From NCBI RefSeq assembly GCF_000497045.1, contig NW_015961960.1, positions 2,853-66,852 of the forward strand: a stretch of DNA of 64,000 bases, in the 5' to 3' direction. Below, piece after piece: positions 38,829 through 50,211 of this stretch; the stretch's first letter is position 1, and each line of letters starts with the position of its first letter. The DNA comes from Kalmanozyma brasiliensis GHG001 (Eukaryota > Basidiomycota > Ustilaginomycetes > Ustilaginales). The translations under genes were made by a program, and so were the position numbers. The notes beneath the pieces were generated by a model. That model saw only the letters and a program-made list of their open reading frames with translations. It was not told the origin of the DNA and did no database searches.

Positions 38829-40181
38829 CAGAACTCGCCCTGTGACCCATCAAAATAGACAAGTTGGTCAGCATAGCTATCCACATCAAAATCCCGCAAG
38901 ATCGAGAGAAGAAACCTACAAAGTACGACTGCTTCTTGACGCGGAACTGTTGCAGAGGAGGGTACTGTGCCGATGGTCAGAAGGGTTCGGATGGTCATTG
39001 GGATGGCCGGACTCTCGAGGTCAATCGCGTGATCTAATACTCACCTTGTAAGGGGCACCCTTGCGCATGCGGTCGCTGTCGTCCTTGGGGTAAGCAAAGC
39101 CTTTCGCGCCTTGACCGTAGGAAGGTCTTCGCGAAGCCTCGATCTTAGCAGCTGCGAGACGCTGTCGTCGGCCCTCATCGGTCTCGCCGGGAACACGGTC
39201 GGCGACGCCGTGCGGCAGACGCTCCGATGGCGAAGGCTGGGCCGCCTTGGAGTCGCTCTTTCCATCCGCAGCAGCAGGTGGATGCGCGGGCTTACCGGCG
39301 TTGTCCACCTCAACATCCTGGTAGATCATCTGCTCCTCCTTGACGACGTGGTTGCCCGTCGGGGTGCGGAAGACGTGCTGCGAAGCTTCTGCTTCGTTGA
39401 CGGCGTTGCCGAGCTGCGCAGTATCGTGCTCCAGCTGCGCCTTCTTCTGCTCCTTCTCCGACAGCTGCTCGTCGTACGGCGAGACGTACTTTTCACCGCG
39501 AGCTGCAGCTTCCTTCCTCAGCTTCGCCTCCTCCTCCATGGAAGGCAGGCCCTCGGCCTTGCGCTCGCGCTTCTCCTCCTCCTTCTCGATCTTTTCGTGG
39601 TGCGCAAAGTGCTCGAGGTCCTCCTTGTGGCTGTACGCGTCGTCGGTCTGAGTCTCGGGCGTGTTGTGGTAGAGCTCCTCGTGATGGACGAAGAACTCGG
39701 ACTCCTCGTCGTAGTGGTGGCCCAGACTGCCAGTCTTGTACTCGGAGAAGACGGGCAGGCCGTTGGGCCCGGCATCGATGAACTCCTTCTTGGTGATGAC
39801 GCCGTCGCCATTCTTGTCCATGGCGCGCAGCACGGCAGAAACGATCTTGTCAGCTTTTTCGTCGTGCACCTCGGCGGTCGTCGAGTGCTTCTTGGATTCC
39901 GAATGGTGAACGCCGTAGATGGCCTCGATCTCGGAAGGGTCGAGCACGCCGTTGCGGTCTAGATCGTGGAGCGCGAAGGCGCTGCCGAGGTTGAAGGCGT
40001 TGATGTGGTGCTCCGTGCGCATGTGACGCTGGATGTAGCTCTCGTGTTCGATGTCGGTCGTTTGGAAGCCGGCCACCTCAGCAGGCTCGTTGGAGACAGC
40101 GTCGTGCTGGTGGGCAGCGACGCCGGTTAGCGAAAGGGACGAGAAGAGCACAAGACCGAGCACGAGCCAGGAGACGCTCAT
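38829..40181 (-). other. internal start: nucleobindin/Ssp120-like secretory EF-hand protein
   Basis: If translated from the internal ATG at 40181 (AGCAGATGAGC), the product is 397 residues with an N-terminal signal peptide, two EF-hands (loops within about 85-160 of this product) and a His/Glu-rich coiled C-terminus. This is the expected architecture of Ssp120/nucleobindin, a lumenal Ca2+-binding protein of the secretory pathway. This alternative product fits family biology better than the full-length fusion, but no separate promoter could be recognised. Confidence 0.6.
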
Positions 40182-41117
40182 CTGCTTAGCGGCAGTGGAA
40201 GGTACAGGAGCCGAGGTGCCAGCAGCGCCGGTGGCGCCACCCTGCTTCTTGGTCTCGGCGATGCGCTTGGCTTCCTCGTGCACGTCCGTGACCGTCTTGG
40301 ACGTCTTGCTGTAGTAGTCCTGGATCTTGGGGTGGTTGGCAAACGCGTTGTAGTAGTCGCTCAGCTTGGTCCAGACGAGGTCCGTCTTGGACTTGACCTC
40401 GGGCTTGTCGAGCACAGCTTGGGCGCGTTGTTGAATGTTGCGAGTGAAGGAGGGGTCGGCGGCCGAAGTGGGCCCGGGCACCGTGGTGGTGGTCTTGGGT
40501 CCGTCGACGGAAGCATCCTCGCCGGGAACAGGCATAGCAGCAGCCTCCTTTTCGGTGGCTGATGCGAGAGCGGCAGGACCGCTGGGCGTGTGCTCGGTCC
40601 TGCTGGTGGTAGACGAAGGAGCAGCCTTTTCGAGCTGCTGACCCAGAGATCGGTCGAGCTGGGAGAGGTAGCCCTTGAACTTGGACGAGAGGCCGTGCTT
40701 GTTGTCCAGGTCGATGGCTCGCTTCGTGATCTCGTCCGAGATGGTGTATCCGTGAGCGAGGTATTCGGCGACGATGGCCGTCTTTGGCTTGTCCTCCTGT
40801 CCCACGGGCTGAGAGTCATTGTCCTGGGAGCTGATGAAGGTGGTGACACCGCTGCTGGCAGCAGCAGAGGCGCTCCCAGGCAGCGAGACCGAGAGGTTGG
40901 CGCCATCAAGCGTGCTACCGTGGAGCATGACGGCAGTGCTAGCAGCACTGGGCTTGGCGAACTCGATGACGGCCTGCTGGTGGTTAGCGCCATCGTCGGT
41001 CAGATCGAGCTTTGTGATGGAGCCGCAGAAGCTGAAGAAGTCGTCGATCTGCTTCTTGGCAGTCAACTTGGCGATGCCGGTCACCACGATGGTGGATGCA
41101 GGAGCCTGAGATGCCAT
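38829..41117 (-). CDS. single open frame: Vip1-like RRM protein fused to nucleobindin/Ssp120-like EF-hand protein
   Basis: The exons are 39045-41117, 38920-38964 and 38829-38840 (introns 38965-39044 and 38841-38919), giving 709 residues. Residues 1-312 resemble the fungal Vip1 family: an RRM near 9-85 (STIVVTGIAKLTAKKQIDDF), then the conserved EYLAHGYTISDEITKRAIDLD segment. Residues 313-709 read as a complete nucleobindin/Ssp120-like protein. It starts with its own Met and signal peptide (MSVSWLVLGLVLFSSLSLTG), has two canonical EF-hand loops (DLDRNGVLDPSE and DKNGDGVITKKE), then a Glu/Lys-rich coiled region, and ends in YPPLQQFRVKKQSYFGEF. A cytosolic RNA-binding module joined in frame to a secretory Ca2+-binding protein is odd. 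Either this is a true fusion or the locus makes two proteins from different transcripts. The exons and family calls are secure; the fused product is not. Confidence 0.75.
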
Positions 41118-44100
41118 GATCGACTAAGATAGGCAAGAGGATGCAGAGATGAAGAGTGTAGAATGAGAGGAGGACAAGACCAGCTTGCACCGTTCCGAGT
41201 AGTGTGTCTGGCAGTCGAGCCTGTCGAGCTAGAATTGGGTGGCGTGGCGAAGTGGGTGAGACGATGCAGATGCGAGGTGAGGATGCGAGTGAGAAGTTGA
41301 TGCAATGCAGGGGTTGGTGGATAGGTGGGATGAAGGTAGTCGTGGGTTGACCAGAGCTGAGCTCGGGGCATGTGCACAGCTGCACAGAGGGCGTGTGCGG
41401 TTCAAGTTGAATTTGAGACAAAGGGAAAAGCGTTGCTGAGCTGTCACGTCGGCTGAGTCGCGCTTCAGAGTGTTACTTTCGATGCAGTGCACACTTTCTT
41501 CCGCAGTCTTCAGTGCAGGGCGAAGAAGTCTTGTGAGCTTTGCAGCACTTGACCGGGGACCAGGATTGAAAGTGATGTCATGCTCGTCGGGAACACCTAT
41601 CAGAGCTCACTGAAGCATGACCGAGGGGCCCAAGCCATTAGATACGATACGTCAGAAGAAGCACATGCTGTCAGTGCGGCGACGGCTGACGCGCGCGTGC
41701 ACCGAGCTCGTGTCCAGCTCGGTGCAAGCGCGAGACCGATGGGCTTTTTTTGCTTTGTGAGGTCGAAAGATCTTGACACATGATAGAGTTGCAGTCTTCA
41801 GGGATGTGAGATCGAATCAAGACATGAAACGAAGCGTTTTTTCGAAAGCCTCGCTCCGGAAAAAAGCCGTCACGGAAAAACTCGTCGAGGCGATCTGAGA
41901 CGCGACGGCCGCTGAATATCCGCAGTACCGATCTGGGCTCGCTTTTATCCACGATGACCCTTCCAGTTGCTCACCTTCAAAAGCAGATGTCTGATTCCTC
42001 CTCCGCTTTCAGCCCGAGGCATGCCTGACAAGGTCTCTCCACGACGCAACGTCAGTGCCGCACCATTGCAGACCAGGATCGAGAACGCCGAGAGGCAGTG
42101 CGAACGAGCGTCGACGCGATCAACGCTGCTGACGGCGATTGGACGGACTCCGATTGCGAGCCGTCGCCGTGCCGAGAAGGAGCGCTTGTATGCGGCTTTT
42201 GCCAATTGAGCCAGACGGCAAAGCTTGCAGGGGATCCAGCGCGAGCAGGGCGACTGCCGAAGGGGATGGAGAGAGCGATTAGGCAAAGCCTGTTCCTGAA
42301 GCGGTCATGCGATACCATGGAATGCGCACGCATGAACCGCTGACTGTCGCAACCTACCAGATGGTGTAAAGTACTGGTTGACCGCCGTCTGGCATTCAAA
42401 GCATTGATCAGTACGAGCGGCGACCGCGATACCCTACATTGAACCAGAGATCAACTCCGAACGGCCGCCAGGCTCACACAAGGGGGAGTTGCGAAATAGG
42501 ATAAATCCAATGAGCATGACACTGGCTGCGATGCTTCTGCTTCCGTCGTCATTGTCGTGTCACATATGCTCTGGATGACAGCGAGCAGGACTGACAAGGA
42601 AGCTAATCGCATCCCTTCCTTATCGATGTGATCAAAAGCTGCTAGCAAAGTAGGGCGCAAAGGCGACGACGGTCGTACTTGTGAGTGGCAAGTGCATGCA
42701 AGTTCGGGCCGAAAGAAGGTCCACAGTAGAAACATTGTTGGACTAGGGACACACAGAATAGCGCTGACGTCGACGTCGACGAGAATGCAAGCTACAGTGG
42801 CGCTTGAGATCGACCGCGACCCTCGGGTCTGAGGTCGGAGGAAGGACTGCTTCCAGAACGCGTTCTGCTCGCATTCGACAGCGCTGAGCTGCCAAGACAG
42901 AATCTTCTACGCTGACCACTTTGCAGGTACGCTCGTGAAACCAAATGACGATGGAACATGCTGTCATACAACCGTCAATATTGCCTCGAAAAAATGGGGT
43001 CAAGTAAAAAGTACAGTAGCAGCTACAGTGCGACCCGAATTCCATGTGTCTCTAACCGAGCTCGTGGATCGCGCGCACAAATAAGCGAGATGAGGTGCTA
43101 CGCCAGGATGCTCTCACCGTACTAAAGAGTCACTTGATCACGACATGATGTCGTCAGGGCTCCGTTCGATGAAGGTGGCACCAGCGTCACAGGATCGCCG
43201 GCGCTAGATTTGGCTCAGGCTACGTGTCTTGCTCTTGCGGTGTGTCGGGCAGCTCGGTAATCAAAGGGCCGAAGGTGGGCGGCATCGACTGGCAAGCTGG
43301 TCATCCGTAATTCAGTCGAAGGGACATGCGAGACGGTCCGAAGACGAGGCGGACTGTGCTTCATTTGCGGGACAGCTTCAACGTCGAAGCAAGACCATCG
43401 TACAGCGAGGTGGCGATTCCGGCGGGGTTTGGCGCTCAAAAGGCGATCTTGATCCCGTAAGCGAAAGGAGAGAGAGACAGATGTCGGATCTTGTCGATGT
43501 GCTCCAACACGCGCAGACTTGCAGCAAAAGCTTGGACCTGGTCGACCGGCTGTCTCAGCACAGATGCCATCGGATAAATGAGCCGCGGTCCATCCTCGTG
43601 CCAAGCACATCCCGGAACGGCGCCTCGGTCTGAGATTCAATCTCACAGACAGCATGTTGCCTTGGTGCGCTTTGGACTCTGAACGCGCACGCCTACCGTG
43701 CTTTGCTCGAGCGGAGCTTGGAAGCATCGCAACAAGCGGACCAGCCAATCGAATCATGCTTCCAATCATTCATTTTGGTGAATGCAGGTTGCGACTGTCT
43801 CTGAGCTCATGCACCAAAGCCGAATCGATCCGCCCTTCTGGGCTGTTGATGGCTGCTCTGGAGCACTCTGTTCGGGTCAGGTCTAACAAGCCACCAGTGC
43901 GATTCGCTTAAGAGTCGCCGTTGCATAATGATTGATGGAGCAGGCAGGTGTACAGAAGCATTGGCAGGTGACCGCAAGCATCGCTCAAAAGGGGCCAGAA
44001 TCGTCGCCATCCGCCGGACGGCTCACAGCACGAGAGAGTACTTGTCTGCTGTCCGCTAGGTTGAAGGTCATGAAAAAGAAGTGAAAACAAAAAGAAAAAG

Positions 44101-47100
44101 AAAACATTTTTTTCGATAAGTTGCAGGCTTTATCCGCCAGAGCGGACCAGCTTGGGCGATTTTGCTTGTGCCAGTCTGATAGCCGCTCTGAGCGGACCTC
44201 GCTTGGCCTCGTGGTCTCTGAGCGGCTTTATGCGATCTCAGACGTCACTCTCCGCTGCTCATCGCGCGCACGGCTGGTGGACCCGCCGTCTCTCGCAGTG
44301 GCGCTCGCTTCCACTATCAGGATCAACTCCAGGTGGCGTGCTCCTCCGAGCATCTCGCAACAGCGCGCTCTCTCGGCAGTGGACGTCATGGGGCTCAATT
44401 CACGATGCATGAAGCCATTCAATATCCCCTCATAGACGCTGCCCACAAAGGGTTTAGAACACCGACTCCTCTCGAGCGCTACTGTGTCTCTTGTTCTTGG
44501 CTGAGTGGAAGCGGCCTCACTCGACGACCGCCGTTTCCATCTCTGAGCCTTAAGACAAACGCCAGGGAATGACTGAAGCAACAATGGCAGAAAGAGCGTT
44601 TGACATGCGTGAGGATTTTGGAAACGAGGGAGCAGCACGAGACCAAAGGGGAAATATGCTTCTATTTCTGCCATCTGCAGTACATCGATTGGCACTCCGC
44701 TGCTGAGCTTCAAGACATCATCATTCAGCTGCTAGTGCGTTCATGCCCCCATGCTTTGCAGACTGGTGTTGCGCTGGTCTCACTCAGGCTGTGTGTCATC
44801 CTCTCTGACCAGCATCTCGCTTGCTGTCAAACGATGAGCTTCAACACGCATCGCCAATCCTGCGCGTGTTTGCAGCCCCGAGCCGATTCCTCGGATAAAG
44901 AATCGAGCTTCCTCTCGCTAAGACAACGTCTTCCATCGTCCTCCCCTGCGCTTTCCACCACTGTCTCGATCTCTCATTGGGTCAGGTTCCCACGACGGCA
45001 GTGTGAAAGGAGCTCGACATCTTCTGACACGAATTCCGTCGGATCGCAGGTCCCATTGCGGAGTAGTAGAAGAACAAGAGAGCCAGTCCGCGCAACGAGA
45101 CAGCCTGGCGCTTCCCGTCTGTCGCGATAAGAGGACATTCTTTCACTACCCCAGTAGACAAATGGAAGCGAACACGGTCCAGGGACTCACAGGTGCACGG
45201 CACTGCAATCACAGAACAATGTGTGCCGCTTGTTTGGGTGGTTCTATCCAGTCTCGAATGTGGCCACCGCATTCCACTCGCGCCTTTCCAGCTCCGCTCG
45301 TCATTGGCTCAGTCGCCAGTCAGGCATCCCTCAGCTGCTCACTTTGGCTCGTGCTTGTGCATGCGCCGCCTGCAGCACCGGACCAGCAGCAAATAAGCAA
45401 TGTTCCTGAAAGCGACTTTATCCTGACCTGCTCGACACGCATTCTGAAGACCTTTGCAGCTCTTCTGCTCCGACAGAGACCTCGTTCATGCGTCGGAACG
45501 ATGATGCGATTTGCCCAACTTTGCTCTATTGTCCCTGATCAAGTTAGCCCACAAAGGACTCAGTCCGTCCATGCAGCGCAAACTCACTCTGTCTACTTCC
45601 GCGTGTGTCACTTTCCAGGTCGCTGTCACGCAGCAACTTCGATGCCACTGTAAGGACCTTTGATGGCCCTCTTTCAGCCTCTGATCACGCAGCTGCTTCC
45701 GTGTTTTGCTTGGCTAGCTGAGCTGACGTGCTTCTACACGCCAAGATGCCGAGCTGTCTGATGATCAAGACCGACGACAATTCGAATGTACACACGGTCA
45801 TCTTTGCTTGCCTTTCAGCCAGCGTCCAGATCGACGGGCATCATCATCTCCGCTTCTTTTCAGCGATCAGGCCCATCCGGCCACGTCGTTACCCATTTGG
45901 ACCTCCGCCACCGTCAAGCGTTCCGTTGCAGTTTTATCCTAAGCGACTACCCATTCCCCAATCCCCTTGTTCCATTTCGGCGACTTTGCCGTCATCGATG
46001 CGACGTCGCTCTTCCAATTCAGGAACGCAGACCTCCATCACCGCGCGCCGAGGTGGCATACCTTTGCCCCCTTTCCTCTCCGTCTGTGATAATCCGGTTG
46101 CTCGACGTCGTGCCTTCGGTTCCGACATTGTCCTTCGCCGTCATCTCCGCCTCCATCTGCGCTTGGCATTGTCCTGTCGCAACAAGCTAAAGTCATGCGT
46201 TGCATTTTTCCGGCCTGCTTCGATTTGAGCTGTCAGCTGTCTCAGCCAGCCCTGTCTTGTCACGCATCTGTAGTCCGCACTTCGCATGTAGAACGCTGCA
46301 TGCTCATTCCCCTTACCATGGAACATCGCTTCTTCCCTCCCCAATACTCGGATCTTTTGCGCTCTTGCTCCTTTCCTCCCTCCCTACTGCACTGCACCGC
46401 ACCGCCCATCGTTTCTATCCCTTTGCTTCGGACTTTCTCTGTTTTGTTTGCGTCCTTCCCGTTGCGCCCGGCGCTCTCGCATCGTCCCTCTTAAGGCGTT
46501 TGTTTGCTGACCTCCGTCGACTTTGTCCGTCTACATCGAAGTCTTGTCTTCGCCCTTTTGTATGCCTTCTAGCATCACCTTCCTTTCGCCCTTTAAAGGC
46601 CCCAGCATTCGTTCTCCAGCTGCTCCTAGTCTTCGACATTGCAATCGGCCTCTCCCTCTGTCCGTCCTTGCTTCTCCACCTTCGTATCTCCTCGCTGAAG
46701 CTATTAACACACACCGCCAGCGGAATCGCTGCCGGACGATCAGACCACCATCAGCACGATCGCCGCAGGCCCGATTCCGGCAGGGTCTTCCAAAGGTGCG
46801 ACCACAGCATCGTCCCTGGCAGCTTTGACAACTAGCATCACTGTCGAACGCCAAGCGTCCTTGCTTAGGTCTCTGACGACTCAGTGCGACCTTGTGCAAG
46901 TTCTAAGTAGATCGCGGGAACTCTTCGGATCTGGACGGGACATAAGCTCGCTCACAAGTAGCGCCTCTGCTGGTGTAGGTCAATCGTATGGCCTCTCAGA
47001 GGTCCGCTTGATCCCACGTCGTCATACCAAAGGCAAATGCCATTCACAGACGAGTTCACGAATCTTTACGACTGTTCACTCGCCGTCCGACCAGGCAAGT

Positions 47101-47226
47101 GACGAGCAAGCAGCTGTCCCTCACCGCTTCGACAGGCACACCGGGAGGGAGCGGCCCGTATCTGCTTCCCTCCTCGCGCCCCATCCTTGCCCTTTGGCTA
47201 GCACGACCCGATCTAGCGTCGTCATC
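41118..47226. other. 6.1-kb region without a convincing gene; long pyrimidine-rich leader at its right end
   Basis: The first 0.3 kb is the promoter side of the RRM/EF-hand gene. Between 41.5 and 45.7 kb only overlapping short frames occur, none with recognisable content. An A-rich patch with a following T run lies at 44070-44115. From about 45.8 to 46.8 kb the plus strand is markedly C/T-rich, which creates open but meaningless Ser/Leu/Pro/Arg/Phe-rich frames. It probably forms promoter and 5' untranslated sequence of the gene at 47227, possibly with an intron. Confidence 0.5.
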
Positions 47227-50211
47227 ATGTCTCACGATGGTCGCGACCATCTCGCTTCTTTCGCGGGGAGCTCAAGACACACCGACACGCATGGAGACGC
47301 AAGCATCTCAAGCACCGCGTCAATACCTCCCACGGACGACGCTGTCGATACGACAATGGCCCGCAGCCTCTACTACCCTTGCATGGGTAACGTCGACCTC
47401 AAGACGTACATCGACGCGCGCATGTATGGCCTGAGCTTCCGGCGTCTGCATGACGAATGGGTGGTTTTGGGCAAACCGCGACTCGACACGACGCATTGGC
47501 CACGTCTCATCGGTCACCGAGGCCTGCCCAACTCGCCGCAAGACTTCGTCCATGTGGCAGAGTACTATGATCGAAAGATCTTTGGCCAGGTGCTGCTGAT
47601 GGAGCAGGGCAAGTCGGCCAACGCCGACCGACCACTGGACGACTATCTTGTCTCGATGGTGACCACCGCTGCCGTGGTCCACGCCGACTTTGTCGTTCAT
47701 CGCTTCGTCCGCAACCAGCCAGCGGCAGAGGTGGCAGCAGCTCAACAGCACTGGTACCACACCTTCACCGACTTCTTGCAGGACTCGGTTCGACACTTCA
47801 TCAACGAAAGGAGGATATGCGACCGACTGGCGCCCCATCAGTGCGTCACGCCGCTGCTGTTCGGTCAAGCGTCGTCAATGTCGTACCCTGATCTGCTCCA
47901 GGCGATGCACTATCAGATGCAGATCTTCCAAAATCTGTTTCCCAACTTTGGGGAGCACATCACGCGCTGCGCTGCAGCTCAGCCGCAGCAGCAATGGCCA
48001 ACGGCATCGACATCGGCGAGTGCATATCCTTCCGGCCAGAACGACGCGACCTCACGTTCGCTCGATACCCGACAGTTGGCGTCCACGTCGAGTGGATTAA
48101 CGGACGTGGCACAGCAGTACGAGCCGGATCCCAGCCGACCGCTCTCGGTCGTGATCATCCCGCCAGAGCTAGAGCACCGCAGCGACCTCTATGCAGCTAC
48201 CATCGACCCCTCCATCCGCTGCGATGTTCCCGTCGAACGGGTGGCAACCATCATCGACTCTCGGGTGAGGATGTCCGCCTCTACCTCGGCCTCGTCCACC
48301 TCCACTCCCGCATCGATGAAAGCATCAGTGCCGATCCTAAGCACTCGCACAACGGGCAGCAGCTTCTCCTCTATCGCATCTCACCCGTCCTCCGACGCCG
48401 GTTCGTCGAAACGCAAGCGGCGCGAGGCGAGCGAGCTCTCGCAGGATGGCATCGAATCGACCAGCCTCGTCCTTCGTCCGCCTCTGCAATCGCACACATC
48501 CTGGTCTGGCGAAACAGTGGGGCGCTCTGCATCCGAAGAGTATATGATCACGCCCGATTCGGCGTCCGCCTACCCCTCACGCTCGGAGGGCAACCCAACG
48601 TCGTACTTTAGCTCTCTGCCCTCGACGCCGACGGAGGGGATATCGGCGCTGTCGACGCAAGATGCGGCGCATCCGTACCTGGACCGTCGTCCACATCGCT
48701 CTTCCACCACACTGGGTCCGTTGACGTCTACGTCCGATTCGGACTCGCGCAAGCGCTCGCGCGCCGAGCAGAACCGCGAAAAGATGAAGGCGTACCACAA
48801 ACGCGTGATGCAACAGCGCGAGGCGCTCGCCAGCGTTCTCGCCGATATGACTGCCCACGTCGGCTCCGTCCCTCTACCACCGACACGACGCAGTAGCGCC
48901 CACTCCGAGGACACATCCACGACAAGAGCGCGCGGCAGCGGCACTTCGGAGCAGAGCTGGTCCGTCACCATGCGCAACAAGCAGAAGCAAGAATCCAAGG
49001 CGAGGCTGCGCAAACGCGAGATCGAACAGGTGCACGAACTGCGCCTCTTTGCGAGCCATGCTGTGACGAGTCTCTACGGCAAGGGGATGCAGGACAAGGT
49101 GGGGGATGCGGATAGACATATGGCACATGCCATTGTACGCGTGTTTGCGCGCAATCGGGCGAACTGGACCGCGCTTACTTCGGCAGAACAGAGGCTGATG
49201 GGGGAGGTGGCCAAGCTGTCGTTGAGCGAGGATGAGGAGCGGCTCCTCCGTCAGGCCGGGTCCAATGAGGTGATCAAGATGCTCATCGACCGGATACAGA
49301 TGGAGGAGCGGACGGGGACGTTTTCTCTCTCCACAGAATCGACTCCTCTGCTTGGCTCGAGCTCGTACGACCATCGCGGCGGCTCCAGCGCGACAGGTCC
49401 CTTCTTGACGAGCGGCAGCACGGCATCGCGCGCAACGAGTATCCAGCAGTTCGCACGGCAGAGCGGATTCAGTCCAAGCCTGGTGCATCCTGGATCGCTG
49501 ATGATCTCGCCCGGCTCGTCCGAGTATGGAGCGGTGTCGCCGTCTGGCATCCCGCGGCCGGCTGGAGAGGAAGGAGGAGATTACTTCGGTAGCACGGATC
49601 GAAGACGATATGCGTCATCACGGTATTCGGACGCCAGCGATGCGGCGCCCTCGGTGCTCAACCCTGCTGTGTCGCCTGGGTATCCTGCGGCGGAGCAGAC
49701 GAGCGCTCATCTTCCAGCGCGCAGCCCGGGTGCGGGGGCCATGATGTCCCCTCCCAGCGTGCTTGCTGGGAGCTACGGGTACAACGCCATGTACGCTGGA
49801 GGAGGTGCACAGCAGCACCGGATGAATGTGCAAGGGATGGACAGGCAGACGGCGTCAGGTGTGGGAGGACAGCAGACGCCATCGATGGAAGATGCACAGC
49901 TACGCATGTCGACGTCGTACGACGGACGCGGCTATGGACAGACGATGGTGGAAGGTGGTTCTCGGATGGAGCCAGGGACGGGGATATACCACTCGCAGTC
50001 GATGCAGGCTCCGTCGTTTGGATATCCAAGCAGCATGGGCTCGCACGGCGCGGGGCATCCGGCGGAAGGACAGCAAGTGTACGGTCTGCCCTCGCCGAGC
50101 TCAACATCGACACTGCAGCAGTATCGATCTAGCTCGGGCGGTCATTCGCAGTATGGGCAGTCGTACCAACAGAACCCGTACGATCAGCAGGGCCCGTACG
50201 GGGGTCAGTAG
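47227..50211 (+). CDS. large unrecognised protein with basic helical segments and Gln/Gly/Tyr-rich tail
   Basis: The 994-residue protein begins at the first ATG (47227, GTCATCATGT); the frame upstream is open but has no ATG. Residues about 40-240 form a structured region (YYPCMGNVDLKTYIDARMYG, then HWYHTFTDFLQDSVRHFINERR). A Ser/Thr/Pro-rich stretch with a KRKRRE cluster follows. At about 508-540 a basic helix (KRSRAEQNREKMKAYHKRVM) resembles a bZIP/HLH-type basic region without an obvious zipper. A second basic helical part (about 584-612) leads into a conserved-looking helical domain to about 700. The tail (about 700-994) is Gly/Ser/Tyr/Gln-rich and prion-like. These features suggest a nuclear regulatory protein, but I recognise no family and assign no function. 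The long non-coding upstream region supports elaborate regulation. Confidence 0.85.
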   Translation: MSHDGRDHLASFAGSSRHTDTHGDASISSTASIPPTDDAVDTTMARSLYYPCMGNVDLKTYIDARMYGLSFRRLHDEWVVLGKPRLDTTHWPRLIGHRGLPNSPQDFVHVAEYYDRKIFGQVLLMEQGKSANADRPLDDYLVSMVTTAAVVHADFVVHRFVRNQPAAEVAAAQQHWYHTFTDFLQDSVRHFINERRICDRLAPHQCVTPLLFGQASSMSYPDLLQAMHYQMQIFQNLFPNFGEHITRCAAAQPQQQWPTASTSASAYPSGQNDATSRSLDTRQLASTSSGLTDVAQQYEPDPSRPLSVVIIPPELEHRSDLYAATIDPSIRCDVPVERVATIIDSRVRMSASTSASSTSTPASMKASVPILSTRTTGSSFSSIASHPSSDAGSSKRKRREASELSQDGIESTSLVLRPPLQSHTSWSGETVGRSASEEYMITPDSASAYPSRSEGNPTSYFSSLPSTPTEGISALSTQDAAHPYLDRRPHRSSTTLGPLTSTSDSDSRKRSRAEQNREKMKAYHKRVMQQREALASVLADMTAHVGSVPLPPTRRSSAHSEDTSTTRARGSGTSEQSWSVTMRNKQKQESKARLRKREIEQVHELRLFASHAVTSLYGKGMQDKVGDADRHMAHAIVRVFARNRANWTALTSAEQRLMGEVAKLSLSEDEERLLRQAGSNEVIKMLIDRIQMEERTGTFSLSTESTPLLGSSSYDHRGGSSATGPFLTSGSTASRATSIQQFARQSGFSPSLVHPGSLMISPGSSEYGAVSPSGIPRPAGEEGGDYFGSTDRRRYASSRYSDASDAAPSVLNPAVSPGYPAAEQTSAHLPARSPGAGAMMSPPSVLAGSYGYNAMYAGGGAQQHRMNVQGMDRQTASGVGGQQTPSMEDAQLRMSTSYDGRGYGQTMVEGGSRMEPGTGIYHSQSMQAPSFGYPSSMGSHGAGHPAEGQQVYGLPSPSSTSTLQQYRSSSGGHSQYGQSYQQNPYDQQGPYGGQ

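Noticed and set aside
43215..43769. 184-residue minus-strand ORF in the 6-kb interval
   Set aside because: Arg/Ser/Ala-rich random-looking composition, no domain, overlapped by frames on the other strand.
46200..46835. 211-residue ORF before the large unknown protein
   Set aside because: Ser/Leu/Pro/Arg/Phe-rich translation of a pyrimidine tract; more likely a leader sequence.
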